Assembly (NCBI GenBank): GCA_030649335.1
Contig: JAUSLL010000058.1
Location: forward strand, 1-64,000
Direction: 5' to 3'
DNA: 64,000 bases
From: Parvibaculum sp.
Lineage (GTDB): Bacteria; Pseudomonadota; Alphaproteobacteria; Parvibaculales; Parvibaculaceae
Below the pieces are notes generated by a model. That model saw only the letters and a program-made list of their open reading frames with translations, was not told the DNA's origin and did not search any database. Below, in pieces: positions 34,414-44,230 of this stretch (position 1 is the first letter of the stretch; every line of letters starts with the position of its first letter). The translations under genes were made by a program, and so were the position numbers.

Positions 34414-35007
34414 ATGATGTATGAATTTTCCAAACGCCGGCCCGTCAACAAAAGCCGGGCTGTCAAAATGGCACTGGCCGCAGGCCTGCTGGCCGGCTTC
34501 ACGGGGCTGAGCGGCTGCGGCATGTTTTCCGGCGGCGAACAGAACTATCCCTCGACCACAGGATCCGGTCCGACCAATCCCAATCCGCAAGGCGAGCGCC
34601 AGACGGTTTTCGGCGAGGACGGCATCACCCTTTTCGGCGGCAAGGACAACAACGCCGGTTCGGGTCAGGGCATCGGCGTCAACAGCTTCCTGTGGCGCGC
34701 CTCCCTCGACACAATCTCCTTTATGCCGCTGGCCTCTGCCGATCCTTTCGGCGGCGTCATCATCACGGACTGGTATCAGGACCCCGCCGCGACTGGCGAG
34801 CGTTTCAAGCTGACCGTCTACATCATGGACCGTCGCCTGCGCGCTGACGGCGTGAAAGTGGCTGTTTTCCGCCAGAAAAATGACACGAAAAACGGCTGGA
34901 TCGATAGCGCCGGCGATCCGTCGACCAGCACCAAGATCGAGAATGCCATTCTCGTGCGGGCCCGCCAGCTTCACATCGACAGCGTCGAATCCGGCGAAGT
35001 CAAATAA
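34414..35007 (+). CDS. DUF3576 lipoprotein
   Basis: The protein (197 residues from 34414) has a short basic N terminus, a hydrophobic segment and a lipobox LSGC, so it should be a lipoprotein of the cell envelope. The rest contains GIGVNSFLWRASLDTISFMPLAS and ADPFGGVIITDWYQDP, matching the DUF3576 family that stands just before leuS in many alphaproteobacteria. Function is unknown. The start is uncertain (ATG at 34390, 34414, 34417); each keeps the lipobox. Confidence 0.85.
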   Translation: MMYEFSKRRPVNKSRAVKMALAAGLLAGFTGLSGCGMFSGGEQNYPSTTGSGPTNPNPQGERQTVFGEDGITLFGGKDNNAGSGQGIGVNSFLWRASLDTISFMPLASADPFGGVIITDWYQDPAATGERFKLTVYIMDRRLRADGVKVAVFRQKNDTKNGWIDSAGDPSTSTKIENAILVRARQLHIDSVESGEVK

Positions 35008-35128
35008 TTCTGCCCCGGGCCGGATACACGGCCCGTACAGTATCAACGAGGGCCGGAGTGGTTGACCGCTCCGGCCCTTACGCTTAATCCCCGTACCGCA
35101 TTTCCGCAGAGCCAGAGCCCGCAAGATC

Positions 35129-37735
35129 ATGTCGACACGCTACAATGCCCGCGCCAGTGAACCGAAATGGCAGGATGTCTGGAAAACCGCAGGCAGTTTC
35201 CGCACCCGTGACGAGGCCGAGGCACAGGGCAAGCCCAAATATTACGTGCTCGAGATGTTCCCCTACCCGTCCGGCAAGATCCACATGGGGCACGTCCGCA
35301 ATTACACAATCGGCGACATCACGGCGCGCTTCAAACGCGCCCGCGGCTTCAATGTACTGCACCCGATGGGCTGGGACGCTTTCGGCATGCCGGCTGAAAA
35401 CGCCGCCATCGAACACAACACGCATCCCGCCAAATGGACCTACGAAAACATCGCCACCATGCGCACCCAGCTCAAAGGCATGGGTCTGGCCATCGATTGG
35501 GAGCGTGAATTCGCGACCTGCGATCCTGAGTATTACTGGCACGAACAAGAGTTGTTTCTTGATTTCTTGAGTAAAGGCTACGTCACCCGCAAGAAATCCT
35601 ATGTAAACTGGGATCCGGTCGACAATACAGTACTGGCCAATGAACAGGTCATCGACGGACGCGGCTGGCGCTCCGGGGCGCTTGTCGAGCGCCGAGAACT
35701 CACGCAATGGTTCCTCAAAATCACCGACATGGCCGACGAACTTCTCGCCGGTCTCGAAACACTCGACCGCTGGCCCGAAAAAGTCCGGCTGATGCAGAAG
35801 AACTGGATCGGCCGTTCCGAAGGCGCGCGCGTCTTCTTCCCGCTGACAGGGGCCGCTGATACCAACGCAACGCTCGAAGTCTTCACAACACGACCCGACA
35901 CGCTGTTTGGCGCGTCCTTCTGCGCCATCTCGCCGGGCCATCCTCAGGCCGTTGAACTAGCCGCTAAAAACCCTGCCATCGACGCCTTCCTCAAGGAAGC
36001 CGCGCTGACCGGCACGACGGAAGCCGCGCTCGAAAAAGTCGAGAAAAAGGGCATCGATACAGGCCTCACAGCCCGCCACCCTTTCATCGACGGCCACACG
36101 CTTCCTGTTTACGTCGCCAATTTCGTGCTGATGGATTACGGCACGGGTGCCATTTTCGGCTGCCCCGCGCATGACCAGCGTGACATCGATTTCGCCCGCA
36201 AATACGCGCTCAAAGTCATTCCCGTCGTCGCTCCCAAAGACCAGACCGACTCCGAGCGCAAAGACTTTGTCGAAACCCTCAGCCAGAGCGCCGAAGCTTT
36301 CTCCGGCGACGGCGTCGCCATCAATTCAGGCTTCCTCGACGGTCTCGATGTGACGGCCGCCAAACGCGCCGCCATCGAAAGGCTCGAAAGCCTCAAGCTC
36401 GGCGAAGGCACGGTCAATTACCGCCTGCGCGACTGGGGCATTTCGCGCCAGCGCTATTGGGGCTGCCCGATCCCTGTCATCCATTGCGTGGATTGCGGCG
36501 TGGTGCCTGTGCCCGCCGCCGACCTGCCCGTGCGCCTGCCCGAAGATGTCACCTTCGACAAGCCCGGCAATCCGCTCGACCATCACCCGACATGGAAACA
36601 CGTCACCTGCCCGACCTGCGCCAAGCCCGCGCTGCGCGAAACCGACACATTCGACACATTCGTCGATTCAAGCTGGTATTTCGCGCGCTTCTGCTCGCCC
36701 AAAGCCGCCAAGCCGACAGACCGTTCAGCGGTCGATTACTGGCTGCCGGTGGACCAATACACAGGCGGCGTCGAACACGCGATCCTGCATCTTCTCTATT
36801 CGCGCTACTTCACCCGCGCCATGGCCGGCACCGGCCATCTGAGTGTGGCCGAACCCTTCGCGGGTCTCTTCACGCAAGGCATGGTCACGCATGAAACCTA
36901 TAAGGGCGAAGACGGTCGCTGGCTGTTCCCCGAGGAAGTAAAGTTCACCAACGGCAAAGCCGTGCATGTCGAAACCGGCGAACTCGTCACCGTCGGCCCC
37001 ATCGAATCCATGTCCAAATCGAAGCGCAATGTGGTCAACCCCACAGCGATCATTGAGGAATATGGCGCCGACACCGCCCGCTGGTTCATCCTGTCCGACA
37101 GCCCGCCCGAGCGCGACGTGCAATGGTCGGATGCCGGCGCCGAAGGCGCCTGGCGTTTCACCCAGCGTTTCTGGCGTCTGGTCACAGGCGATCTGGAGGT
37201 GCTTTGCCCCGTCGGCACGGCCATGCCCAAGCTCGACGAACCTTCAATGGCACTTCACCGCGCCGTCCATCGCACACTTGCTGCCTTCACCGATGATCTC
37301 GAAGGCCTGCGCTTCAACCGTGCGGTCGCCCGCATGTATGAACTGGCCAATGTCATCTCCGCCTTCGAGGAAGGCCATGACAAAGCCGCCGCCGGCTGGG
37401 CGCGCCGCGAGGCGCTAGAGGTCATGGTGCTGGCCGTTGCCCCCATGATCCCGCATATCGCGGAAGAAAGCTGGGCCGCCCTCGGCCATACGACACTTGT
37501 CGTGGATACGCCCTGGCCGGTTGCGGACCTGAGCCTGCTGGTAGAAGATACGGTCACAATCGCGGTTCAGGTCAATGGCAAGCGGCGCGACGAGCTCACC
37601 ATTGCCACCGACGCGGATAACAAGACAATCGAGACCGCAGCCCTTGCGCTCGAAAAAGTGGAGAAGGCGATCGATGGCAAAGCTGTCCGCAAGGTCATCG
37701 TGGTCCCCGGCAAGATCATCAACATCGTTGTCTGA
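35129..37735 (+). CDS. leuS: Leucyl-tRNA synthetase
   Basis: The 868-residue class Ia synthetase is complete. The HIGH motif appears as [11 protein letters not shown] near residue 50 and KMSKS as [10 protein letters not shown] near 630. The CP1 editing domain ([31 protein letters not shown]) is present, as are two zinc-binding Cys pairs ([17 protein letters not shown]) and a C-terminal domain with [12 protein letters not shown]. It leads a leuS-lptE-holA operon with tiny gaps, an order widely conserved in alphaproteobacteria. Confidence 0.97.
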   Translation: MSTRYNARASEPKWQDVWKTAGSFRTRDEAEAQGKPKYYVLEMFPYPSGKIHMGHVRNYTIGDITARFKRARGFNVLHPMGWDAFGMPAENAAIEHNTHPAKWTYENIATMRTQLKGMGLAIDWEREFATCDPEYYWHEQELFLDFLSKGYVTRKKSYVNWDPVDNTVLANEQVIDGRGWRSGALVERRELTQWFLKITDMADELLAGLETLDRWPEKVRLMQKNWIGRSEGARVFFPLTGAADTNATLEVFTTRPDTLFGASFCAISPGHPQAVELAAKNPAIDAFLKEAALTGTTEAALEKVEKKGIDTGLTARHPFIDGHTLPVYVANFVLMDYGTGAIFGCPAHDQRDIDFARKYALKVIPVVAPKDQTDSERKDFVETLSQSAEAFSGDGVAINSGFLDGLDVTAAKRAAIERLESLKLGEGTVNYRLRDWGISRQRYWGCPIPVIHCVDCGVVPVPAADLPVRLPEDVTFDKPGNPLDHHPTWKHVTCPTCAKPALRETDTFDTFVDSSWYFARFCSPKAAKPTDRSAVDYWLPVDQYTGGVEHAILHLLYSRYFTRAMAGTGHLSVAEPFAGLFTQGMVTHETYKGEDGRWLFPEEVKFTNGKAVHVETGELVTVGPIESMSKSKRNVVNPTAIIEEYGADTARWFILSDSPPERDVQWSDAGAEGAWRFTQRFWRLVTGDLEVLCPVGTAMPKLDEPSMALHRAVHRTLAAFTDDLEGLRFNRAVARMYELANVISAFEEGHDKAAAGWARREALEVMVLAVAPMIPHIAEESWAALGHTTLVVDTPWPVADLSLLVEDTVTIAVQVNGKRRDELTIATDADNKTIETAALALEKVEKAIDGKAVRKVIVVPGKIINIVV

Positions 37736-37739
37736 ACCA

Positions 37740-38273
37740 ATGGGCCCGCGTCTTTCACTGATCGTCGTCATCGGCTTGAGCCTCATGCTCTCAGCCTGCG
37801 GATTCCGCCCGCTCTACGGCGACCGCGGCGTTGAAGCCTCGACCTACGGCGACCTCTCCGGTGTGACCGTCTCATCACCGGACACCACCATCGGCCGTGC
37901 GCTGAAATTTGATTTGCTCGACACGCTCAACGACAGCGGCGATCAACCTGCGACCCCGCTCTATAAATTGACGCTCCACCCCAGAAACTATTCCCTCAAC
38001 GTCGCCGTGCAACAGGACGCCACCGTCACCCGCCGGAACTTCGTTCTCGTCGTGACCTACACATTGCGCGACATCGGCACAGGCAAGATTATCTATAATT
38101 CAACGGCCCGCGCGCGCTCGTCCTATAACCGCGTCGATAGTGAATTTGCCAATCTGAGTGCCGCCGCCGACGCTGAAAAACGCACCGCCAAAGCAGTTGC
38201 CGCCGACATCAAAACGCAAGTCAGTGTCTTTTTTGACCGCCGCGCCCGCGACGGCAAAACAGCGATGAAATAA
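37740..38273 (+). CDS. lptE: LPS assembly lipoprotein LptE
   Basis: The 177-residue lipoprotein starts 4 bp after leuS. Its signal is RLSLIVVIGLSLMLSACGF with a LSAC lipobox, and the mature end begins GFRPLYG, the hallmark of LptE. Secondary features YKLTLHPRNYSLNVAVQ and NFVLVVTYTLRD fit the alpha/beta plug that sits inside LptD at the outer membrane. ATG at 37740 is clear; an upstream in-frame extension lies inside leuS. Confidence 0.92.
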   Translation: MGPRLSLIVVIGLSLMLSACGFRPLYGDRGVEASTYGDLSGVTVSSPDTTIGRALKFDLLDTLNDSGDQPATPLYKLTLHPRNYSLNVAVQQDATVTRRNFVLVVTYTLRDIGTGKIIYNSTARARSSYNRVDSEFANLSAAADAEKRTAKAVAADIKTQVSVFFDRRARDGKTAMK

Positions 38274-38281
38274 CGGCTTCC

Positions 38282-39325
38282 ATGAAGATTTCGCCGCGCG
38301 AAGCCGATCCTTTCTGCCGCCAGCCCAATCCGAAAATCCGCGCCGTCCTCGTCTATGGTCCCGACAGCGGATTAATCCGTGAACGGATGAATGCACTCCT
38401 GCGCAGCGTCGTCGAAGATGCAAACGATCCGTTTCGCATTTCAGAACTCACAGACGCCGATCTGAAATCGGACCCCGCCCGCCTTGCCGACGAAGCCGCC
38501 GCCATCGCCATGCTCGGCGGCCGACGCGTCGTGCGCATACGCGGAGCAGGCGATGCCTCCGCCAAAATTCTCGACGGGTTTTTGGCCGATCCCGTCGGCG
38601 ATGCGCTCATCATTGTCGAAACCGGCGAACTCACCCCGCGCTCAGCCTTGCGCAAACTTTTTGAAGACCGCCCGACCGCCGCAGCCGTCCCCTGCTACGC
38701 CGACGATGCGGCAACACTTGGCGACACGATCCGCAAACGCCTCGCTTCCGAAAATCTCACGCTCGAACAAGCCGCCCTTCATTATCTCACCTCGCATCTC
38801 GGCAGCGACCGCGGTGTGACCATGAACGAGCTTGAAAAACTGTCTCTCTACATGGGAGCCGGCACAAAAGCCGAAAAGCGCGAGATCTCGCTCGATGATG
38901 TTCGCGCCTGCGTCGGCGATAATGTGGAAAGCGGGCTCGATGCCGTGGTCGATGCCGCAACCGGCGGCGATCTCGGCGCCCTCGATGTAGCACTCGCGAG
39001 GTCCCGCAGCGCCGATGTAAGTCCGGTCGCTCTCCTGAATGCTCTTTCGCGGCACCTGATGCTTTTGCACCTGTCGATGGATGCCGTAGAAAACGGCGCG
39101 TCACCCGACAGCGTCGTCGAGAGCATGCGACCGCCTGTGCATTTCTCGCGCAAGCCCACCGTCAAACGGCAAATGATGCTGTGGAACCGGCGTCGTCTCG
39201 ACCGCGCGCTCGCCATCGTCGCGGAAGCCGACGCCCAGTGCAAAACGACCGGCCTGCCCGACCGAGCCGTCTGCGGCCAGACCCTGATGCGCATTGCTCA
39301 GGCGGCAAACGCCGCCCGACGCTGA
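38282..39325 (+). CDS. holA: DNA polymerase III delta subunit
   Basis: A 347-residue clamp-loader subunit with the HolA arrangement: VLVYGPDSGLIRERMNALL at the start, SELTDADLKSDPARLADEA, IVETGELTPRSALRKLF, LTSHLGSDRGVTMNELEKLSLY and the C-terminal helical collar. It opens the sliding clamp within the DnaX complex. It lies 8 bp after lptE. The end faces parB convergently with an 85-bp gap. Confidence 0.93.
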   Translation: MKISPREADPFCRQPNPKIRAVLVYGPDSGLIRERMNALLRSVVEDANDPFRISELTDADLKSDPARLADEAAAIAMLGGRRVVRIRGAGDASAKILDGFLADPVGDALIIVETGELTPRSALRKLFEDRPTAAAVPCYADDAATLGDTIRKRLASENLTLEQAALHYLTSHLGSDRGVTMNELEKLSLYMGAGTKAEKREISLDDVRACVGDNVESGLDAVVDAATGGDLGALDVALARSRSADVSPVALLNALSRHLMLLHLSMDAVENGASPDSVVESMRPPVHFSRKPTVKRQMMLWNRRRLDRALAIVAEADAQCKTTGLPDRAVCGQTLMRIAQAANAARR

Positions 39326-39410
39326 AGCGTCAAAACGTCATGTCGCTGAGGCGTCAGACTGCGAATTCAGATTTCGCCGCTTTGGGAAAACGAATCAGTG
39401 ATTCGCGGTT

Positions 39411-40328
39411 CTAGTTCGGACGCGGCGCACCGCGACCGGCCAGACGGCGGCAAACCTCGTCAAGCTGTTCGAGCGATTTGTAGGTGACGCGCACTTCGCC
39501 GCCCTCGCCGCCCGTATGATGCACTTCGACTTTGAGGCCGAGCTGTTCGGAAATGCTTTTTTCCAGAGCCGCCGTGTCTGCGTCTTTTTCAGCCCGCACC
39601 GTGGAGCTCGCCCCTTTAGTGCGCGGCTCGGCACTGCCCGTGCTTGTCTTGCGCGCCAAAGCTTCGGCTTCGCGCACGCTCATTTTCTTGGAGACGATTT
39701 CACGCGCCAGTTCTTCTGCGCGCTCAAGTCCGATCAACGGACGAGCATGACCGGCGGTCAGGGTCCCCTCCTCGATCAGATTGCGCACCGAGACCGGCAG
39801 GCTCAGAAGCCGCATCGTGTTGGCGACATGGCTGCGGCTCTTGCCGATGAACTTTGAAACCTTGTCCTGCGTGTAATCGAACTGCTGCATCAGCCGGTCA
39901 TAGCCCGCGGCTTCTTCAACCGCATTGAGATCAGCGCGCTGGACGTTTTCGATGATGGCAATTTCAAGCGACTGCGCGTCGGTCAGTTCCTTGACCAGGA
40001 TCGGCACCTGATGCAGCTGCGCCTTTTGCGCCGCCCGCCAGCGCCGCTCGCCCGCAACAATTTCATAAGCGTCCGGCACATCCTTCACCGGCCGCACAAC
40101 GATCGGCTGCAGGATGCCCTGCTCGCGGATCGAGTTGGCGAGGTCGGTCAGTTCCTCTTCGCGGAATGTGTGACGCGGCTGGAACGGATTGGCGCGCAGA
40201 AATTCAATCGGCACTTCGCGCACGCCGCGCGGCGCCGGTGCCTGCTCATCGCCAAGCGCGAAAGCGGCGTCATCGCCGATCAGGGCAGCAAGGCCTCGTC
40301 CAAGGCGGCTCGGGCTTTCATCGGCCAT
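39411..40328 (-). CDS. parB: Chromosome-partitioning protein ParB
   Basis: The CTPase clamp protein has the ParB/Srx domain with PNPFQPRHTF-like ANPFQPRHTF, the CTP-binding GERRWRAAQKA, ENVQRADLNAVEEAAGY, a KSRSHVANTMRLLSLP HTH that reads parS, and a C-terminal dimer region LEQLDEVCRRLAGRG. The start MADESPSRLGRGLAALIGDD follows GGGG by nine bases and contains the ParA-interacting LGRGLAALIGD segment; in-frame ATGs up to 40460 lie upstream. Two perfect parS sites lie 1.8 and 3.9 kb away. Confidence 0.95.
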   Translation of the reverse strand: MADESPSRLGRGLAALIGDDAAFALGDEQAPAPRGVREVPIEFLRANPFQPRHTFREEELTDLANSIREQGILQPIVVRPVKDVPDAYEIVAGERRWRAAQKAQLHQVPILVKELTDAQSLEIAIIENVQRADLNAVEEAAGYDRLMQQFDYTQDKVSKFIGKSRSHVANTMRLLSLPVSVRNLIEEGTLTAGHARPLIGLERAEELAREIVSKKMSVREAEALARKTSTGSAEPRTKGASSTVRAEKDADTAALEKSISEQLGLKVEVHHTGGEGGEVRVTYKSLEQLDEVCRRLAGRGAPRPN

Positions 40329-40416
40329 TGTCATCATCCCCATCTGTTTCGCCTGTCTCTCATTTATGACCGGAGCCGCATGTCGCCACCGCCCCGTCGC
40401 ACCCACATCACGCATC

Positions 40417-40434
40417 TGATCCGTTAACGGATCA
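40417..40434. promoter_or_regulatory. 18-bp perfect palindrome upstream of parB
   Basis: TGATCCGTTAACGGATCA is exactly self-complementary and lies 89 bp before the ParB start. It may be an operator for parB expression, but the binding protein is unknown. Half of it (TTAACGGATCA) also occurs at 55361-55371. Confidence 0.5.
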
Positions 40435-40491
40435 ATAACCTTTGGCCCTATCGCCCGCACCGGCTAAGGCCTTGGGTAGAACCCGCCAAGC

Positions 40492-40530
40492 CCGCAGCTT
40501 CTGCGGCTTTAGTCCCTGTGCCGCAGGCAC
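40492..40530 (-). repeat. Two small hairpins between parA and parB
   Basis: CCGCAG-CTT-CTGCGG (40492-40506) and GTGCC-GCA-GGCAC (40518-40530) stand in the parA 3' region. They may slow or end parA transcription or form a processing site, as no T-run makes either a clear terminator. Confidence 0.4.
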
Positions 40531-40625
40531 TACTTTGCTTGTAGGGCCGAATTTCGATTGTTTACAGCGCGTTAACTTGCGTTCTTAAAGCACCGCAAAC
40601 AGGTGTTTTTCAAGCCGCAGCCTCT

Positions 40626-41555
40626 TCAAGCTGCGGTCTGGCGCAGGATCCGCTCGCGCCGGATCAGTTCGGACGCCAGCTTCATGTAAGCCTTGCTGCC
40701 CGCACAGCGATGATCATAGACCAGCGCCGGTTTGCCGTAGGACGGCGCTTCCGATAGGCGCACATTGCGCGGAATGACGGTCCGGTAAACCTTGTCGCCG
40801 AGATGCTGGCGCACGTCGCTCGCCACCTGGTCCGACAATTTATTGCGCTGGTCGAACATAGTCAGCACCACGCCCTGAATTTCAAGACGCGGGTTGAGGC
40901 TCGTCTTGACGCGTTCGACCGTGCGCAGCAACTGGCTCAGACCTTCGAGCGCAAAGAACTCGCATTGCAACGGCACGAGGATCGCGTCAGCCGCTGTCAT
41001 CGCATTGATGGTCAGCAGGTTGAGCGACGGCGGGCAATCGATAAGCAGATATGTGTAAGGGCGCTTTGTCATCTCGCGCTCCTTGTCGCTGTCCTCGCGG
41101 ACAACGCCACTGCGCGGCATACGCGCCAGCGCATCGCGCAAGCGATGCGAACGACGCGGCACCGAAGCCAACTCCAGTTCCGCGCCGAGCAAATCCATCG
41201 TGGACGGAACAATATCAAGCCCCGGCACTTTCGTCGGCACAACCGCATCTTCGATCAGCGCCGAACCGATCAGCACGTCATAGGCCGACACTTTACGTTC
41301 AGCGCGCGAGATGCCGAGACCCGTACTGGCATTGCCCTGCGGATCAAGATCGACAATCAGTACGCGCTCACCGACTGCCGCAAGCGCCGTACCCAGATTA
41401 ATTGCTGTGGTGGTTTTACCCACGCCGCCCTTCTGGTTGGCCAGCACCAGAATGCGCGGACGCGGCAGCGACGGCTCGATGCGCATAGGCGCAGCCGCTG
41501 CAGGCATTGTCGGTGTGCCGTTTACAGGATCAGTCTTCGCGTCGGAGATTTGCAT
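40626..41555 (-). CDS. parA: Chromosome-partitioning ATPase ParA
   Basis: The 309-residue Walker-type partition ATPase has the deviant P-loop ANQKGGVGKTTTAINLG near residues 38-54, the Walker A' VLIVDLDPQGNAST, and Walker B YLLIDCPPSL. An unusual 30-residue Pro/Ala-rich N extension precedes the fold. It moves ParB-parS complexes toward the pole. It overlaps rsmG by 26 bp and precedes parB by about 300 bp, so these form the conserved mnmG-rsmG-parA-parB block. Confidence 0.96.
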   Translation of the reverse strand: MQISDAKTDPVNGTPTMPAAAAPMRIEPSLPRPRILVLANQKGGVGKTTTAINLGTALAAVGERVLIVDLDPQGNASTGLGISRAERKVSAYDVLIGSALIEDAVVPTKVPGLDIVPSTMDLLGAELELASVPRRSHRLRDALARMPRSGVVREDSDKEREMTKRPYTYLLIDCPPSLNLLTINAMTAADAILVPLQCEFFALEGLSQLLRTVERVKTSLNPRLEIQGVVLTMFDQRNKLSDQVASDVRQHLGDKVYRTVIPRNVRLSEAPSYGKPALVYDHRCAGSKAYMKLASELIRRERILRQTAA

Positions 41556-42183
41556 GTTTGAGCCCCCAGAGCTTCAGCACCGTACCGGACCCGTCCGATT
41601 GGCTGGCCTTGGCTTCTGTCTCAAATATCCAATCTTTCCGCGATTGCGTCAATTCTTCCTTGACGCTGGCCCCCTTGGGGAAGAGCCCAATCGTCTGTTT
41701 TCCCCAGAAAGGTGATGTCCAGACGAGTATTTTGTCCAAACTGGCCAAAGCCCGCGCACTAATAATGTCAGGCGTCACCCCGTCCGGCATCTGCCAGTCT
41801 TCGATCCGGCAGGTGTGAACCGTCACCGGTAGGTCCATAATCCGCGCCGCCTCACGCAAAAATATGCCCTTGCGCTGATCGCTTTCCACCAGATGCATCC
41901 GGAATCCGGGCCTGTCGCGCAACATCGCCGCCGCCACAATCCCGGGAAACCCCGCCCCGCTCCCGACATCGAGCCAAAGCCGCGCTTCATCGGGCACAAG
42001 GGGCAAAAGCTGAGCAGAATCCCAGATATGCCGCGGCCAAATTTGAGTCAGTGTCGCTGACGAGATCAAATTGATGCTCTTTTGCCACTTCAGAAGCAGA
42101 GCTTCAAAAGCGCGAAGCCGCTCCATTGTTTCACGTGAAACACCGGAAACGGCTAAAAAGGATTCCGCATCAATGACTTGCAT
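41530..42183 (-). CDS. rsmG: 16S rRNA (guanine527-N7)-methyltransferase RsmG
   Basis: The 217-residue SAM-dependent methyltransferase modifies G527 in the 16S decoding region. Signatures are NLISSATLTQIWPRHIWDSAQLL, WLDVGSGAGFPGIV (SAM loop) and VHTCRIEDWQ. The start MQVIDAESF is preferred on length; an ATG at 42243 overlaps the mnmG stop and would add 20 atypical residues. The coding sequence for GVSRETMERL contains a perfect parS site, a known constraint on this gene in alphaproteobacteria. Confidence 0.94.
   Translation of the reverse strand: MQVIDAESFLAVSGVSRETMERLRAFEALLLKWQKSINLISSATLTQIWPRHIWDSAQLLPLVPDEARLWLDVGSGAGFPGIVAAAMLRDRPGFRMHLVESDQRKGIFLREAARIMDLPVTVHTCRIEDWQMPDGVTPDIISARALASLDKILVWTSPFWGKQTIGLFPKGASVKEELTQSRKDWIFETEAKASQSDGSGTVLKLWGLKHANLRRED
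42127..42142. promoter_or_regulatory. parS: parS site 1 (ParB-binding centromere), inside rsmG
   Basis: TGTTTCACGTGAAACA is the exact 16-bp parS consensus. It encodes the VSRET part of RsmG, so amino-acid and DNA-binding constraints coincide. Confidence 0.97.
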
Positions 42184-42242
42184 CGTTCCAAACACTACAT
42201 CTTGGGTCTGACCGGGTCGTACTACCCAAGAGCCGCGACGCA

Positions 42243-44120
42243 TCAGGCCGTCCGGCGGGCATTCTGTTTGATATGGACGAGCAGCGACGTCAGCGCCGCA
42301 GGCGTTACCCCATCCACCCGCGCCGCCTGCCCCAGTGTCGCCGGGCGCGCCTTGCCCAGCTTCAAACGGGCTTCCGACGACAGCCCGTGAACCGCATCAA
42401 AATCAAGCCCGTCCGGAATGGCGAGTCCCTCGTCCTTGCGGAACGCGTTGATGTCCGAAAGCTGGCGGGACAGATATCCCGAATACTGCGCCTCGATCTC
42501 CAACTGCTCAGAGACCTCAGGAGCCAGCGAAGACAGTTCCGGCCAGACACCGACCAGCTGCACCATGTCGATTTCTGGTATGGACAGGAGATCGCTGACA
42601 CTCCGCGCCACCCCGTCCTGATTGACTTTAAAGCCGCGCTTGTTGAGTTCGCTCGGCGACATCTTCAGACCCGAGGCCATCTCCTTCGCCGCCGCCAGAG
42701 CAATCGCCTTCGCGCCGAATGTATCCGCGCGTGTCTCACCGACAATCCCGAGCTCCACACCCAAAGGCGTCAAACGCTGATCGGCATTGTCGGCGCGAAG
42801 CGTGAGGCGATATTCGGCGCGTGATGTAAACATCCGATAGGGTTCGCTGACGCCGCGCGTGATGAGGTCATCGACCAACACACCGATATAGGCCTGCGCC
42901 CTGTCGAGAACCAAAGGCGCATCGCCCCGCTCCGCCAGCGCCGCATTGAGACCGGCCATAAGTCCCTGTGCCGCAGCCTCTTCGTAGCCTGTCGTGCCAT
43001 TGATCTGACCGGCGAGATACAATCCCGGCAGACGTTTGGTTTCGAGCGTCGGGCGCAATTCGCGCGGATCGATATAATCATACTCGATGGCATAACCGGC
43101 GCGCCGCATCACCACATTCTCAAGACCCGGAATGGTCTTCAGGAAAGCGAGCTGAACGTCTTCCGGCAGCGCCGTCGAAATCCCGTTGGGATAGATCGTG
43201 TCGTCATCCAGTCCTTCTGGCTCTAAGAAGATTTGGTGACTGTCGCGTTCTTTGAAGCGCACCACCTTGTCTTCAATCGACGGACAATAGCGCGGCCCCA
43301 CCCCTTCGATCTGACCGGAATAGACCGGCGAGAATTTGAGGTTGTCTTCGATGATCTTGTGACCGGCTTCCGTCGTCCGCGTGATGTGGCAATTGATCTG
43401 CGGCGTCGTGATCTCTGTCGTCAGAAACGAGAACGGCACCGGCGGCGTATCGCCCGGCTGAACCGTAAGTCCCGACCAATCAATACTGTCTCCGGTAAGC
43501 CGCGCGGGCGTCCCCGTCTTCAAACGGCCAAGCTGAAAGCCCAGCGCGTAAAGCCGGTCTGACAAACCCAGCGCCGGCGCTTCCCCCACCCGTCCGGCGG
43601 GAATGCGCTTTGTGCCAATATGAATCATTCCACGAAGGAACGTCCCTGTCGTCAGGACCACACGAGCGGTCTTAAACCGGCGTCCGTCTTCGGTGATGAC
43701 ACCGGCAACGCGGTCGCCTTCGACGATCAGATCATTGACCCCGCCCTCGATCACGGTGAGGTTCGGCTGAGCCTCAATCGCGGCCTGCATCGCGTTGCGA
43801 TAAAGCTTCCGGTCGGCCTGCGCCCTCGGCCCCCGAACAGCCGGACCCTTGCGCCGGTTGAGAAGCCGGAACTGAATACCGGCGGCATCCGCGACGCGGC
43901 CCATCAGCCCGTCCAACGCATCGATCTCACGTACCAGATGGCCTTTGCCCAGACCGCCAATCGCGGGATTGCAGGACATCTCGCCAATCGTGTCATAGCG
44001 ATGGGTGATGAGGGCCGTTCGGGCACCGGCGCGCGCGGCCGCAGACGCGGCTTCGCAGCCCGCGTGTCCGCCGCCAATCACAATCACATCAAAATCAGAA
44101 ATGCTCACCAGCCGCCTCAT
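42243..44120 (-). CDS. mnmG: tRNA uridine-5-carboxymethylaminomethyl modification enzyme MnmG (GidA)
   Basis: A 625-residue FAD enzyme that with MnmE makes cmnm5U34 on tRNAs. The N-terminal FAD motif [22 protein letters not shown] is at about 10-31. MnmG signatures [22 protein letters not shown] and [12 protein letters not shown] follow, with [18 protein letters not shown] near 380. The tail contains the MnmE-binding helical domain. ATG at 44120 is used, but a GTG at 44108 is also possible. The gene lies 110 bp after mnmE with a parS in between. Confidence 0.96.
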   Translation of the reverse strand: MRRLVSISDFDVIVIGGGHAGCEAASAAARAGARTALITHRYDTIGEMSCNPAIGGLGKGHLVREIDALDGLMGRVADAAGIQFRLLNRRKGPAVRGPRAQADRKLYRNAMQAAIEAQPNLTVIEGGVNDLIVEGDRVAGVITEDGRRFKTARVVLTTGTFLRGMIHIGTKRIPAGRVGEAPALGLSDRLYALGFQLGRLKTGTPARLTGDSIDWSGLTVQPGDTPPVPFSFLTTEITTPQINCHITRTTEAGHKIIEDNLKFSPVYSGQIEGVGPRYCPSIEDKVVRFKERDSHQIFLEPEGLDDDTIYPNGISTALPEDVQLAFLKTIPGLENVVMRRAGYAIEYDYIDPRELRPTLETKRLPGLYLAGQINGTTGYEEAAAQGLMAGLNAALAERGDAPLVLDRAQAYIGVLVDDLITRGVSEPYRMFTSRAEYRLTLRADNADQRLTPLGVELGIVGETRADTFGAKAIALAAAKEMASGLKMSPSELNKRGFKVNQDGVARSVSDLLSIPEIDMVQLVGVWPELSSLAPEVSEQLEIEAQYSGYLSRQLSDINAFRKDEGLAIPDGLDFDAVHGLSSEARLKLGKARPATLGQAARVDGVTPAALTSLLVHIKQNARRTA

Positions 44121-44214
44121 CTCGCCCGAAAGGGGGGAATGCCGCCCTGCTTTAATCCGCTCCCGCCATTGCGGTCAAAGGGTTTCGCCAAAACCGTCAA
44201 TCCAAAGTTGACTC

Positions 44215-44230
44215 TGTTTCACGTGAAACA
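44215..44230. promoter_or_regulatory. parS: parS site 2, between mnmE and mnmG
   Basis: A second exact TGTTTCACGTGAAACA, immediately next to the mnmE stop codon at 44231. Confidence 0.97.
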
